Shown: positions 46,671-60,163, counted from the first letter of the stretch. The stretch: DNA of 64,000 bases from Siphonodentalium dalli (GCA_032622095.1 CP136063.1:88577980-88641979); one strand, 5' to 3'. The notes: a model not told the origin generated them from the sequence alone. Numbers and translations are program-made.

Positions 46671-48199
46671 TAATAGTGATGGAATATATTAACAGGACGC
46701 GATGTTTGAATAAGGGTGCATTCAATTGTTATGGGCAAATTCGATTAACGGCACATAAGATGGATTTAGCCGAGTACATTACAGAACACTTTTACTTTCA
46801 GCTAAAATGTAAACAAACCGATGTTAGTCCTAATAAACCTGAATATTCAATGTGTAATTTAACATGAAAGTTAGATTATTATACACCATTATGGCCATAA
46901 GATATCAATCTTTCCGATATATATAGCATGAGGTATTGATTTGTTAGGTACAATCGAGTGAAATAGACTACAATTCCTGCCAATTCCTGTAACTCATGTC
47001 ATACTAAATCTAGCAACCTGCTATTCCAAACATCACATTATTTTAATTGTTTCGATTGGGCGCTATTTTCATGTCTTGGAGCTACTAATAATGAGTTATG
47101 ATTGCCTCTACTGATATGGTATCCTGCAGTTTGGGATATTGAAAGTCTATGATAGGGGATCAGGTCCACTATTTATATGTGGGCCTGTAAGTTAACTGAG
47201 ACTGGTGCATATCACGTGGTAAATTATGAATTTAGTTTTCGTGGTAGATAGGAAAACTTTCCTGTTGCATCATGAGCATGCAAGTAATCCCTGGTTTATT
47301 TAAATTATTGTTTAGTGATTGTCTGTACATCACATCTAGAGAAGCCGCTACATTCGCTGTTGTCACATGTTAGAAGATGACTATGTTATAACACATTCAA
47401 CATAGAAAATGAATTTCCTCCTCATGATGTAAAGAGATATTGGTTACTGATTTTCAAGTTGAATGAAATGGAAATGGATCAATCGAAGGGAACCGTTATC
47501 ATGACTAAATTATGTTCATTATTTTTTTTTCTAATAAACCACTTCATCGAACTATAGAAAACAACAATCAATTTTCAGTTTATGATTTGCTGTTCCAAAT
47601 CTTGACAATCTTGTTAAATACCATATTTACATAAAAGTATATCGGATAATTTGACACTGAAATTGACATCGATGTAACAGAAGTAAGCATAATTCCAGGC
47701 TTCAAAATGCAATGATGTTTTGAAAAAGTTAAGACATTTCATTATACCGCACTTAGGTCTTAACACTTTAAGAAATACTGGGATCAATGACTAAATGACA
47801 TGTATACATTGTTCTCTCTTCTTTCTCAGATTGAATCCTGTTGTTGAATAATACAATACTTTGATGAAGTAATAAAATCTCCTTTTTTTTATTATACTGT
47901 TTTTAGTTTGTCAAAACTAATACATGCAATACCCGTTTTGGATCATGATATGGTAGTATATACTACCATGACATATATCAGGTATGTTTATATGGATTGC
48001 AGTTAAGAGAAGGGTGGGTGGGTGTGACGTATATACAGATGTGAATACAGGGACAGAGGTTATATATAAGGGCAGCCAAGCACATTGCAAGCGAATGTAC
48101 CCCTGTGCCTTATATTGACCTGATGTGCTATGCACTTATTAACTGAGCCGCCAGGGGGCATTAGGCTATACATCTGTATAGTGAATGATAATGTCATAG
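46671..48199. other. No gene recognised
   Basis: 46671-47030 is unique-looking; 47030-47240 is the duplicated flank of element D. 47240-48199 is AT-rich with short ORFs only. Confidence 0.45.
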
Positions 48200-48840
48200 T
48201 CTCATATATATTTTGATGACCTCTGTTTGTTTGTGTGTCTGTATGTTTGTCTGTCATTAATACAAATCTACGATTCTCGACCGATCTGGACGAAACTTGG
48301 TACGTGCGTGTAGTTTGACCAGGCGGTGGACGTTGTCGTATTGGCGAGCCCGTGCGGCGCCCGCTTCGCGCATGCACAGACGAGATCTCGGAAACGGGTG
48401 GAGCTATCGACTTGAAATTTGCTATGTGAATGTATCTTGCCCCGGATACGAATTTTATCGGGTCGCCGAGCCCGTGCGACGCCAGCTTTGCGCATGCGCA
48501 GACAAGATCTCGGAAACGGGTGGAGCTATCGACTTGAAATTTGCTATGTGAATGTATCGTGCCCCGGATACGAATTTTATCGGGTCGCCGAGCCCGTGCG
48601 ACATCAGCTTCGCGCATGCGCAGACGAGATCTCGGAAACGGGTGGAGCTATCGACTTGAAATTTGCTATGTGAATGTATCTTGCCCCGGATACGAATTTT
48701 ATCGGGTCGCCGAGCCCGTGCGACGCCAGCTTCGCGCATGCGCAGACCAGACCTCGGAAACGGGTAGAGCTATCGACTTGAAATTTTGTTTTTGAATAGC
48801 CCGGATGAATAGCCCGGACAACGTCGGGCTCATCGGCTAG
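48200..48840 (+). mobile_element. Helitron-like non-autonomous element H1
   Basis: The putative 5' end TCTCATATATATTTTGATGA is followed by a TGTTTG-rich tract. The 3' end has hairpin GCCCGGACAACGTCGGGC, then TCATCGG and CTAG followed by T. The body is the 122-bp tandem repeat. The next element starts at the following base, a head-to-tail arrangement known for Helitrons. Confidence 0.5.
48350..48790. repeat. 122-bp tandem repeat inside H1, almost four units
   Basis: CCCGTGCGAC recurs at 48471, 48593 and 48715, exactly 122 bp apart; a partial first unit precedes them. Units contain CTTCGCGCATGCGCAGAC and GTGGAGCTATCGACTTGAAA. One diverged unit occurs in H2 (49375-49540). The period is not a multiple of 3, so the overlapping ORFs on both strands are not repeat proteins. 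Confidence 0.9.
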
Positions 48841-49564
48841 TCTATTATATATTTTGGAAGATCTGTTTGTGTGTTTGTGTGTGTGTAATCGATGGACTCG
48901 AAAATGGCCCAGCCGATTTCGATGAAACTTGGTATGTGGGGGTATTTTCGGGTCAGGACCAACATAGGCCTATTAATTTGTCCGTGCGAGGTCAACTTTT
49001 CACGTGCCGAGGTCAAATCTGTTTTTACGCCGTTTTGCGCTAATATATTTCAGTTCGGTGCTTACAAATCGATTCGAAACAGCGCGAATAATAACATGCC
49101 AGTCATAATAATGACACTATGAGAATCTTTCGTGTTTCCTCTTTCCAACGATATATAATATGTATGTATCCGTTTTAGTTATCTGCCTCAATTATTAAGA
49201 AGAAGTGATACGATCTTCTATCAGGGTAAAAAGAATGCGTAACTTCTATGACGTCGTCAGAGGTCATAAAGTTAGATTACGTTAACTCTCACCCTGCCGA
49301 TGCATTTGACTGTGTCGCGTTAACTCATCACCGGCCGAGGTAACCGCAAATGACATTGGGCTATATATCTCTGAAACGGATGTAGCTATCGACTTGAAAT
49401 TTAGTATGTGAATGTATCTTGCCCCGGATACGAATTTGATCGGGTCGACGAGCACGTGCGACACCAGCTTCGCGCATGCGCAGACCAGATCTAGGAAACG
49501 GGTGGAGCAATCGACTTGAAATTTGGTTTTTGAATAGCCCGGACGAAGTCGGGTCACCTTCTAG
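48841..49564 (+). mobile_element. Helitron-like non-autonomous element H2
   Basis: The 5' end TCTATTATATATTTTGGAAG matches that of the minus-strand element at 33681. A (TG)n-like tract follows. The 3' end has hairpin CCCGGACGAAGTCGGG, then TCACCTT and CTAG followed by T. No ORF for Rep/helicase. Confidence 0.55.
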
Positions 49565-49584
49565 TACAATATATAGTAGGCAAA

Positions 49585-49590
49585 TTTATT
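49585..49590 (-). terminator. Poly(A) signal of repeat gene copy 3
   Basis: AATAAA on the minus strand about 86 nt after the stop codon at 49678-49676, at normal 3'-UTR distance. H2 ends only 20 bp beyond it. Confidence 0.45.
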
Positions 49591-49675
49591 GACTCATCAA
49601 TGATATTTATCATAGAAAAATTTGCCATTATGGCATACATGTATATCCGGAGCAGGCATCTGTTAATTTGCTGCA

Positions 49676-52600
49676 CTAGTCACCGCCCATCTTCTTGCCT
49701 AGATCATCATGACCAGATCCCTTCTTGCTTCGGACACCACGTTCCAAGTCACCTCCTTTCTTCTTGTCTAGATCACCATGACCGGATCCCTTCTTGCTTC
49801 TGACTTCACGTTCCAAGTCACCTCCCTTCTTCTTGCCTAGATCATCATGACCGGATCCCTTCTTGCTTCTCACATCACGTTCCAAGTCACCTCCCTTCTT
49901 CTTTCCAAGATCATCATCACCGGATCCCTTCTTGCTTCTCACTTCACGTTCCAAGTCACCTCCCTTCTTCTTGCCTAGATCATCATGAACGGATCCCTTC
50001 TTGCCTCGGACATCACGTTCCAAGTCACCTCCCTTCTTCTTTCCTAGATCATCGTGACCGGATCCCTTCTTGCTTCTGACTTCACGTTCCAAGTCACCTC
50101 CCTTCTTCTTGCCTAGATCATCATGACCGGATCCCTTCTTGCTTCGGACTTCACGTTCCAAGTCACCTCCCTTCTTCTTGCCTAGATCATCATGACCGGA
50201 TCCCTTCTTGCTTCGGACCTCACGTCCCAAGTCACCTCCCTTCTTTTTGCCTAGATCATCATGACCGTATCCCTTCTTGCTTCGGACCTCACGTTCCAAG
50301 TCACCTCCCTTCTTTTTGCCTAGATCATCATGACCAGATCCATTCTTGCTTCTGACTTCACGTTCCAAGTCACCCCCCTTCTTCTTGCCTAGATCATCAT
50401 GACCGGATCCCTTCTTGCTTCGGACTTCACGTTCCAAGTCACCTCCCTTCTTCTTGCCTAGATCATCATGACCGGATCCCTTCTTGCTTCGGACCTCACG
50501 TCCCAAGTCACCTCCCTTCTTTTTGCCTAGATCATCATGACCGTATCCCTTCTTGCTTCGGACCTCACGTTCCAAGTCACCTCCCTTCTTTTTTCCTAGA
50601 TCATCATGACCAGATCCATTCTTGCTTCTGACTTCACGTTCCAAGTCACCCCCCTTCTTCTTGCCTAGATCATCATGACCGGATCCCTTCTTGCCTCGGA
50701 CCTCACGTTCCAAGTCACCTCCTTTCTTCTCTCCTAGATCATCGTGACAGGATCCCTTCTTGCTTCTGACTTCACGTTCCATGTCACCTCCCTTCTTCTT
50801 TCCTAGATCATCATGACCGGATCCCTTCTTGCCTCGGACCTCACGTTCCAAGTCACCTCCCTTCTTCTCTCCTAGATCATCGTGACAGGATCCCTTCTTG
50901 CTTCTGACTTCACGTTCCAAGTCACCTCCCTTCTTCTTGCCTAGATCATCATGACCGGATCCCTTCTTGCTTCTGACTTCACGTTCCAAGTCACCTCCCT
51001 TCTTCTTGCCTCGATCATCATGACCGGATCCCTTCTTGCTTCGGACCTCACGTCCCAAGTCACCTCCCTTCTTTTTGCCTAGATCATCATGACCGTATCC
51101 CTTCTTGCTTCGGACCTCACGTTCCAAGTCACCTCCCTTCTTTTTGCCTAGATCATCATGACCAGATCCCGTCTTCCTTCTGACTTCACGTTCCAAGTCA
51201 CCGCCCTTCTTCTTGCCTAGATCATCATGACCGGATCCCTTCTTGCCTCGGACCTCACGTTCCAAGTCACCTCCTTTCTTCTTGCCTAGATCATCATGAC
51301 CGGATCCCTTCTTGCGTCTGACTTCACGTTCCAAGTCACATCCCTTCTTCTTGCCTAGATCATCATGACCGGATCCCTTCTTGTCTCGGACCTCACGTTC
51401 CAAGTCACCTCCCTTCTTCTTGCCTAGATCATCATGACCGGATCCCTTCTTGCCTCGGACCTCACGTTCCAAGTCACCTCCCTTCTTTTTGCCTAGATCA
51501 TCATGACCGTATCCCTTCTTGCCTCGGACCTCACGTTCCAAGTCACCTCCCTTCTTTTTGCCTAGATCATCATGACCGTATCCCTTCTTGCTTCGGACCT
51601 CACGTTCCAAGTCACCTCCCTTCTTTTTGCCTAGATCATCATGACCAGATCCCGTCTTCCTTCTGACTTCACGTTCCAAGTCACCGCCCTTCTTCTTGCC
51701 TAGATCATCATGACCGGATCCCTTCTTGCCTCGGACCTCACGTTCCAAGTCACCTCCTTTCTTCTTGCCTAGATCATCATGACCGGATCCCTTCTTGCGT
51801 CTGACTTCACGTTCCAAGTCACATCCCTTCTTCTTGCCTAGATCATCATGACCGGATCCCTTCTTGTCTCGGACCTCACGTTCCAAGTCACCTCCCTTCT
51901 TCTTGCCTAGATCATCATGACCGGATCCCTTCTTGCCTCGGACCTCACGTTCCAAGTCACCTCCCTTCTTTTTGCCTAGATCATCATGACCGTATCCCTT
52001 CTTGCCTCGGACCTCACGTTCCAAGTCACCTCCCTTCTTTTTGCCTAGATCATCATGACCGTATCCCTTCGTGCTTCGGACCTCACGTTCCAAGTCACCT
52101 CCCTTCTTTTTGCCTAGATCATCATGACCGTATCCCTTCTTGCCTCGGACCTCACGTTCCAAGTCACCTCCCTTCTTTTTGCCTAGATCATCATGACCGT
52201 ATCCCTTCTTGCTTCGGACCTCACGTTCCAAGTCACCTCCCTTCTTCTTTCCTAGATCATCATGACCGGATCCCTTCTTGCCTCGGACCTCACGTTCCAA
52301 GTCACCTCCCTTCTAATGCCTAGATCATCATGACCGGATCCCTTCTTGCTTCTGTCTTCACGTTCCAAGTCACCTCCCTTCTTCTTTCCTAGATCATCAT
52401 GACCGGATCCCTTCTTGCCTCGGACCTCACGTTCCAAGTCACCTCCCTACTTCTTGCCTAGATCATCATGACCGGATCGCTTCTTGCTTCTGATTTCACG
52501 TTCCAAGTCACCTCCCTTCTTCTTACCTAGATCATCATGACCGGATCCCTTCTTGCTTTTGACTTCACGTTCCAAGTCACCTCCCTTCTTCTTGCCTAGA

Positions 52601-52841
52601 TCATCGTGACCGGGTCTCTTCTTGCCTCGGACCTCACGTTCCAAGTCACCTCCCTTCTTCTTGCCTAGATCATCATGACCGGATCCCTTCTTGCTTCTGA
52701 CTTCACGTTCCAAGTCACCTCCCTTCTTCTTGCCTAGATCATCATGACCGGATCCCTTCTTGCTTCTTATGTCACGTTCCAAGTCACTGTGTCCCCCCTT
52801 CTTGCTCAGGTCTCCTGTTAGCGGGTTTCCCGAAGCGCAAA
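49676..52841 (-). pseudogene. Secreted tandem-repeat protein, copy 3, exon 2 (disabled)
   Basis: The acceptor TTCTTTGCAG (AG at 52843-52842) leads into VCASGNPLTGDLSKKGGHSD and about 45 units of the 23-residue repeat, ending DLGKKMGGD at TAG 49678-49676. Two lesions interrupt the frame near its 5' side: a lysine codon is TAG at 52449-52447, and one base is missing near 52313 (CTTCTAATGCC where other units have CTTCTTATTGCC). The remaining 874 codons (52300-49676) are open. No signal-peptide exon is found upstream: homology to the copy 1 locus ends at 60392, about 0.9 kb short of it. Either the gene is dead, or a first exon lies outside the window and the lesions are assembly errors. Confidence 0.7.
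49680..52790. repeat. 69-bp tandem repeat array 3
   Basis: About 45 units. Shared rare variants reveal internal duplications: CCAGATCCCGTCTTCC at 51162 and 51645 (7 units, 483 bp), CCAGATCCATTCTTG at 50334 and 50610 (4 units, 276 bp), and CGTGACAGGATCCC two units apart near 50742 and 50880. Confidence 0.95.
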
Positions 52842-54500
52842 CTGCAAAGAACGTTATCAGTGTATTGTTTCTTGTTTTGCTTCTTGCAAGCGACAGATTT
52901 AGACTGTCGACCGTCGAATTTAATTTTTGTTTAGTTCGTCGTCTGTTCGTTCATGTGTGTCTTTCTAAGATTGTCACTTGTTAGTGTACCATATATACTG
53001 TTTTCATATTTCCATTGACTCCGGTGTCACTTACCTGTACATGTAACGTGTACTAGCCCGGCACCAGAGCGATTGTCCTTCTATCGTTTCTATGCGCAGT
53101 GTAGGGATTGTGCGTATTATGTATCGTTGGTAACTATGAAATACTTAGACACATAGATGGGTACACGTGTATTGCAAGCTTTTACCTCATCCGCATGACA
53201 TGTCACATGGATGAGGCTATTTAGGTCGTAATACATGTTGACGACAAAAACACATAAAATGCGTTTTGTCCGGGAGCTGAACGGGTACCCGTGCATTCCC
53301 TCTGGATTTAACTTGACCCCACTCATTTTGTTTCGTATTATGTCCTTCAACTTTTAAGCAATGTCAACACACACAAAAATTGCAATTCTTGGAGTCCTAG
53401 CCCTTTCCAACCCCTCAAAAAATCGATTTTAAAGAACGCGATATAAAATTTCACCAAAAAATCGCAATTAGGATTCTAGTCATAATTTAACAAGAAATTA
53501 GCAGAACTGTATACTGTAAGCGAGGCATACCATTACCCATGAATATTCCAACTCATTGGAACGAAAAGTGGTACTTTGGCTCAAAATGGCCGCCAAACTA
53601 TGGAACATGGTAGATATTGCCCGAACGTTCCCTGCAATCGCTTACACGTGGGGTTGATGAGTAAAATTGGCCATTCTGCCTTTTATACATTGAATACTAG
53701 CATGTCTGATGCACCTTGGTTAATTGTCACAATTGTCACCAGAAACATTGGATTTTTCTCTCACAAACGTGACATAAATATCGGCAAAAATTAACTTTTC
53801 AAGTTTGGACCATTTGTTCAAGTAAATGCATCTATCGTTGTGTATTGTTTGATCTATCTTAAATGTGTCACACTACGGTGTTTATAGACCAAATTATTCA
53901 AGATGACTTCCAAAATGGAAATCAAATTTGGTAAAAAGTTGATTTTTTTGTACATATATCCCGAACATTATTATCTGCTGTCCCTAAAAGGTAGCAAAGT
54001 GTGACTCACTTGGTTATTATATAAGTTAGTTAGTCAACTGACCACTAAGTGTTCTATTCTGGTTGTGCCAGACAAATTCATTTTAAAGTTGCAGTATAGA
54101 TTTTTGCCGAGAACCTCTTTTGGGATTTTGGCCATATCTTAATGGAAATGGACAGAACTTTGAAACGGAATTGAGATTAACCATCACCTGTGGCTATCCT
54201 GGCCCGTTGGGATAAAAATTGATCAACTTGGTACAGGCTGGAGGTCAAGGTGGCACCCAGGGAGTTATTGTATGGTCATAAATGATGCGAATAGGTATAA
54301 AATGAGTGTATATATGGTGATGAGTGAGGTGTCCACGGAGAGATGTATAGGTATACAAGGAGTGGCTGTATGATCTAGGGATCTGCGAATCGGGAATTTT
54401 GCATCGAATCGAATCTCGATATCGAATATCCATCCTGATATCGACATCGAATCTAATTTCGAATCGAATCAGCTAGTGGTTGACATTGTTTTCCAGTGTA

Positions 54501-54602
54501 CAACCATACAACCATACAGCCACTCGATGTATATAAATTCACATGATCATACTATGATCATGTGAATATATATACGTCGAGTGGCTGTATGGTTGTATGG
54601 TT
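54501..54602. repeat. Inverted repeat (hairpin), duplicate of 5234-5337
   Basis: Same ACAACCATACAGCCACTCGA arms around ATCATACTATGAT, with small changes in the TA-rich part of the left arm. Confidence 0.8.
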
Positions 54603-55430
54603 ATGTGTACCGAGTACGGGTGTACCCGGGTAGCTGTATGGACACTGATGTGGTGTATGGATATAACGAGAGTAGCTACATGGTCATATATGTGTTGTTC
54701 TTGTATATATAGAGTGACCGTGTGGTGATGGTGAGATGTACAGGTGTATATTGGGTGGTTGTACTGGCACTGATGGGTGTATATGTATACATGTGTTGTC
54801 CGTATGATCATGGGTGGGGTGTATGTATAAATAGGGAGTTGTTGTATGGCTATATCATATGTAATGTGTATATATGTACATCGACTGACTGCTCGGTCAA
54901 CATTGAAGTGTATATGCATACATGGAGTATGCTGGGTGGTCATTGGCGAGCGTGTGGGTATATAGGGAGTGCCCTTGTGGTAATTGGTGTGGTGTATATT
55001 TATATATGTCGTGGATGTATTACCATTGGTGGGTATACTGTATAGGTATACATGCAGGTAGTAGCTGTATGCTCATGGATGGCGTGTATGAGTATACAGT
55101 GAGTTGCTGAATTGTCATGTGTATATGCATGTATGGAAGATATGAGTGTCATGTGTGCGGCGTATAATCTATTGGTATATCTGGAAGGGGTGTATGGCCA
55201 TCGGTGAGGCGTGTATGTATACATGGACTGACTATGTGGTCATGGGTGGGGCGTATATGTATATATCTAGTGGCCAAATGACAATGAGTGTGGCGAATAG
55301 GTATACAGGGAGTGACTGTATGGCCAATGGTGAGGTGAATGTGTGCGCAAAGAGTGACTGTATGATCAGGAATATGGTGAATAGGTATACAGGGAGTGAC
55401 TATATGGTCATGTGTCAGGTGTGGGAGTAG
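54603..55430. repeat. Degenerate minisatellite, ~42-50-bp unit (long copy)
   Basis: Roughly 18 diverged units of AGGGAGTGACTGTATGGTCA plus GGTGAGGTGTATAGGTATAC. AGTGACT recurs at 55311, 55353 and 55395 (42 bp). ORFs of 62-134 codons on both strands are repeat translations. Confidence 0.75.
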
Positions 55431-55470
55431 ACCATATATGGAATTCATTAATATTCATGAAATCCATATA

Positions 55471-55858
55471 CGGAATGCACCTCCAGAACTTTGACCTGTA
55501 GCACTTAAAACGCGGAACTGGGTCTGCATGGATCGATTATGGCCGCGACGTGGTGTCTATGCTTATTTTACATGTAGACCATGCATGCATGTGGGACTAA
55601 TTTAGAGCTGGCAGCGATAATGAACGTGTTATGTGGTATTACATTTTCACGTTAATTAATAAAAGAAACAAGAGAGCGAATTTCCCATTTAAGACAACGC
55701 AGTATACGTTTTCCATACAATCGCGCATTATTCCGTTTCCGATTCAGGAACTTAAGTGAATTGGCGAGATCACTGAGTCGCTACCATATTGAATCCATCC
55801 AACCCATTCCGTGGTTTAAGTGCTACCTGTAGGTCAAAGTTCTGAATTAGCATTCCAC
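55471..55858. mobile_element. Inverted-repeat MITE, ~390 bp
   Basis: Left end GGAATGCACCTCCAGAACTT, TGACCTGTAGCACTTAAA. Right end is the diverged complement (TTTAAGTGCTACCTGTAGGT, CAAAGTTCTGAATTAGCATTCC). No ORF. Confidence 0.6.
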
Positions 55859-56067
55859 ATGGCCTATCTACAGAAACAATAAAATACCAACAAAGGCCCG
55901 CCGTGCATGTGGGTCCTGCTGAGGTAGGCACAAATGATCTGATTATGTTAACAAAATGTACCGTTTGTTTAAGTTGTCATTTCCATAGCCTTTTTTGTCT
56001 AATCTGAACGGATGGAAGATAAAAATCATTATATTTATAAAACATTCAAAAACATATTGTATTATAT

Positions 56068-56555
56068 TTAAAGGTACTCAATCCGTAAAGAGGGTCCCCA
56101 TCTCAACAGATTCCAACAACAACAATCCGATCAGAGGGTCCTATATTACTATTTCTTTGGCTTTGGGGGTAAAAAATATTTGATTCGAGTCGAGGAACCC
56201 ATCAAACAAAGCTCAGAGTTATTAGATATTGATTTTTGAAATTTGTTATGTTCTCGAGATGAGTACTAATAATTGCCGTCAATTTCGTATCCTGCTCGAG
56301 ATTTTTACACCAAAACTCTATTCAAACAGACAAGGATGGATAACTCTAAAATCAAGTGGTAATAAAAACGCAATTTTGACTGAGATCTGGGCCAGAAAGT
56401 ATTCCCGATAATGAAAAATAATAGATTTCTAAAATTGATATCTAACACATCTGAGCTTTGATGGGTGACTTCCTCGACACGAATCAAATATTTTTGGCCC
56501 CCGAAGCCATTGAAATAGTAATTGAGAGGAGTTTTATCGGATTGAGTACCTTTAA
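56068..56555 (+). mobile_element. TTAA-flanked MITE, family B, with full inverted termini
   Basis: Left TTAAAGGTACTCAATCCG; right CGGATTGAGTACCTTTAA. Inner parts are also mirrored (CTTTGGCTTTGGGGGT and ACCCCCGAAGCC-type blocks), so both halves are inverted copies. It is present only in duplication copy B. Confidence 0.75.
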
Positions 56556-57600
56556 ATAATGACCAATTTTTTTGTTGAAAACCGACCATAATCATAATGG
56601 CAATTTCTGTCATTTTGCAAACACCTGAGTTTTGCCATAATTAAAATTTTGTATGATTTATATGTTCATGAATTTTTTTTGCAGATATTAACTTTTTTTC
56701 AAATCGCTATTTTTGGCCAAACACCACGAAAATGAAAAAATTAGAAATAATAATGATACAGTTGCTTAAGGGTCAGATGCACGTTTGGCCAAAATTTTCT
56801 GGTATTTCTAAATGGATTTTCTCAAAATCTGTCAGGAATTTATTTGTGAAATTTGGTTCAAACGATTATTGTGATACAATATTTAAGAACCATCGAACAA
56901 TTTGTTATTATAAACTCATTCACTTTACTTTTATGGCATGGAAAATATTTAAAATTTCACCGTTTTCAGGCACCAAGAATGTCTGCAAATTAGATTTGTT
57001 TCAAAAGTGCAGTCCATATATCCATGATATCATATCCGAAGATCATGAGAGGAGACTTCATTTTTCTTGATTCATGAAATTTTATGATTATTTTCACGTA
57101 GAAAGACAACTACCCACAAATAATTTTCAATATTTGAGAATTTTCATGTCATTCATGTTGTTCAATGAAAAATTGGGCCGAGATGAGTTCTGGGTCATGG
57201 CTTCATAACCACGTTAAAGCTGACCACCATTTCTTAAAGGGGTAAGTTATTGTATCGTCGCTAGTCAGTGAGTGGCTTGAGTGTTCTCTCCGTATCATCA
57301 TAATATTTTAAGCGATCGTGTGTGCGATCGGTTTAACAATCCAGTATCCCTCAATTATTTTGTTTGATTACGGAAATTCTTAATTTAATTGACGCCATTT
57401 TATGGCTCCAGTCATAAATTCAATTTATATCAAATTATTAACTTTTAAATTATTAAATTTTAAGATAGCCTATTAACCTGAGCGATTACATAATACATCT
57501 TCGACTCAAATTACTTATGTTTCTATATATTATCGATATTAGATCGTTGTTGTCACCGGCAATTTAATGAAAATGGCGTACAGTACCCCTTTAACACTGA
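56556..57600. other. No recognisable feature
   Basis: AT-rich DNA specific to copy B. The 112-codon ORF at 56732-57070 has no recognised family. Confidence 0.4.
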
Positions 57601-57682
57601 GTCCTAATTTCCGGTTGATTGCCCCCTGCTTGAGTGGACCACACTACGCATCAACATTTGTTTTCATTGGGCTGGAATAGTT

Positions 57683-57892
57683 GTGACTGCTTTATTCTTC
57701 ATTACAATATATGGGGGTATGACACTATATTATGTAATTAAAAATCTAACTTCACATAATGATACAAATGAAGCCTCCTCTCATGGAGCCAAGACAATAA
57801 GCTGTTTGGTGATTGGAGTGTTGTGTGAAATTATTAATTATTCTATCAGTTCTTGGTACCGAAAGGGACAACATGGTGCATCTCCATCTTAA
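57683..57892 (+). other. Possible membrane-protein exon relic, copy B
   Basis: Same residues as the 5650-5883 copy from TALFFITIYGG to SSWYRK, then GQHGASPS before a stop because one base differs (GGGACA against GTGACA). See copy A for the interpretation. Confidence 0.25.
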
Positions 57893-58275
57893 CAACATCA
57901 GATGTTCCCGATATAACAGCATCAAATTCAGTTGAAACTTGAACCCACCATCATCATAGCACATAATTAGGACCACTTAACCAAGGATGATTAAGGCAGT
58001 CTTCATATCGAAATGTCTCTACATCTAATAATATATCGGAAGAAACGGCGTTTTTATTGTGCGTTTTGCGATAAAACAATTAATTCATAGTTAAGTCCCG
58101 TCACTACGCTGGCCTGGCCACTGCCGTCACGTATACAGAATGTAAGGAAACCTTAAATTTTTAATTTAAAACTTTGTTGGTTACAAATCATTCTGCATTA
58201 TTCTGAGAAACTGAACTGTCATTCAATTGGAAATTGTCTTGATAAAATCAGAATGAAATATAACCGACAGAAGTC

Positions 58276-58734
58276 TTAAAGGCCCACTTAATTTTCGAAC
58301 CCCCCCCCATATCACATTATATAAAACATATTCCTTATGATATACCATTTAAAAGAGGAAGCTCCAAAACAATGTATTATCAACTTATCCGGTGTAATAA
58401 ACTGTGATCATGTTGTTTGTGTTGAGGAAACGACGTGTTTTTGTGCTTAAGTTTCAACTGGTTTGTACTACAAAGTCTATAGTTTTCAATGGAAGGGGAA
58501 TAACTATATCTTAGTTTGAATTCTGTTGCATTATGGGAGCGATACGGGGGAAATGTTTCTATGATTTCAGCTATTTGCTATTACTCTATGGGCATCTTCT
58601 GAGACACAGACGCTCCAAATGCTGATGAATTATAGTATTTTAATCATATTTTATTCATAGATTATTATTATAACCGTATATCAAGGCACTATAAAAAAAA
58701 TAATCGGTGACTCGAAAATTAAATGGGCCTTTAA
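58276..58734 (+). mobile_element. MITE family A (duplication copy B)
   Basis: TTAA at 58276-58279 and 58731-58734; termini AGGCCCACTTAATTTTCGA and TCGAAAATTAAATGGGCCT. Duplicate of 6291-6747. Confidence 0.75.
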
Positions 58735-58749
58735 ATAAAAAAAATTATT

Positions 58750-59480
58750 TAATACATTCTGTGCATATATGGCAGTGGTCGACCAGCGTAGTGAGGGGAC
58801 TGAACTTCGTTAGACCATCGTAGCGAGGGAGTGAACTATATGAGACCAGTGTAGCAGGGACTGAACTATGTGAGACCAGCGTAGCGAGGGACTGAACTAC
58901 GTGAGACCATCGTGACAGGGGACTGAACTATGTGGAATCACTAAAATAAATGGTTTCCCACAGACGACAGTATTAACGTCTCAGCCAAATAGCTTGCAGG
59001 CCACTCCAGTGATGTTTACTAGATTGACACCAGTTGATCACAAAAATGCAAGGAAAATCTAAGATAAGGTGTTTACTTTTTAAAATAAATTCCCAAGTAT
59101 GCGACAGGGCTATCCCACAGTCAAATTTTACCTGGAAAAACCCAGAACTACACCAGCTAGTTAAATAATTTTCCCACTCACATTAATTCATTCCCCCATT
59201 GATTCACCAGTTTAAATTATTCATATATGATGTACACATCAAATAAACAAGATTTCATCCTTTAATAGCGTGTATCAGGTTTCATATGAAGGCTATTTGT
59301 TCAGTTACCTTCACCTTCCACTGTGCACTCGCTCCCCGACTCTGGAACACATTTACTACCTGATTCCATGTCAGACCAGCAAAGCAGGGGACTGAACTCT
59401 GCCAGACCAGCATAGAAGGGGACCTAACTCTGTCAGATCAGCGTAGCGAGGGGACTGAACTCTGCGTTGCAGCTTGCCCA
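58750..59480. repeat. Repeat block C (duplication copy B)
   Basis: Duplicate of 6770-7500, with the same order of GACCAGCGTAGCGAGGGACT units. Confidence 0.7.
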
Positions 59481-59695
59481 TGACTATATAATATGGACGT
59501 GTTCTGAGTAAATACAGTCGCAACTTTATTAGAAAGTTGTTAACCGAGTGTACTAAATTCGATTCGAGCCGAACATTATCTAGTGGATTTAGTAGACGAG
59601 CTTAATACAATTGCCACGAATTTGAGATCCATTTTTATCACAGAATCACATTTTAGCAAGCAAAAACGATATCTAAACGGCTGGGGTTAAACAAA

Positions 59696-60163
59696 TTAAA
59701 GATGCATTATCCGAATTAACGCTCCTAAATTACTATTTCTTTGGCTTCGGGGGTAAAAAAAATATTTGATTCGAGATGATGAACCCACCCATCAAAGCTC
59801 AGATGTCGATTTTTGAAATTTGTTATTTCTCGAGATGTGCAATTATTTTTGGCACAGAAAGACGTCGTCAAATGGGCGGTCTCGGACAAAATTGCGAATG
59901 AAGATGGATAACTCTAAAAACAAGTGGTAGTACGGCCAAATTTCGTGAATACTCAAGTGATAATACGGCCATATTTCGTTGAACAAAATGTTGATAAATA
60001 ACATGTTTTGAGAAATTTGATACCGTAGTTGACAGTGGCTATCATTATTTTGTTGCAATTAATCGATTCTATACTATTTAGAGTATTTTGAAGAAATGTT
60101 GTTGTTGTTGTTGTTGTATCTTGATGATATGGGGACCCTCTGGTCGGATTGAGTACCTATAAT
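59696..60163 (+). mobile_element. MITE family B (duplication copy B)
   Basis: Duplicate of 7710-8174, with the same TTAAAGATGCATTATCCGAA start and degraded right TTAA. Confidence 0.7.

Noticed and set aside
48060-48795. Overlapping ORFs of 75-185 codons in both directions
   Set aside because: Products of the 122-bp repeat inside H1; 122 is not a multiple of 3, so units are not read in a constant frame.
54539-55448. Plus and minus ORFs of 62-134 codons
   Set aside because: Translation of the 42-50-bp minisatellite; composition follows the DNA repeat.
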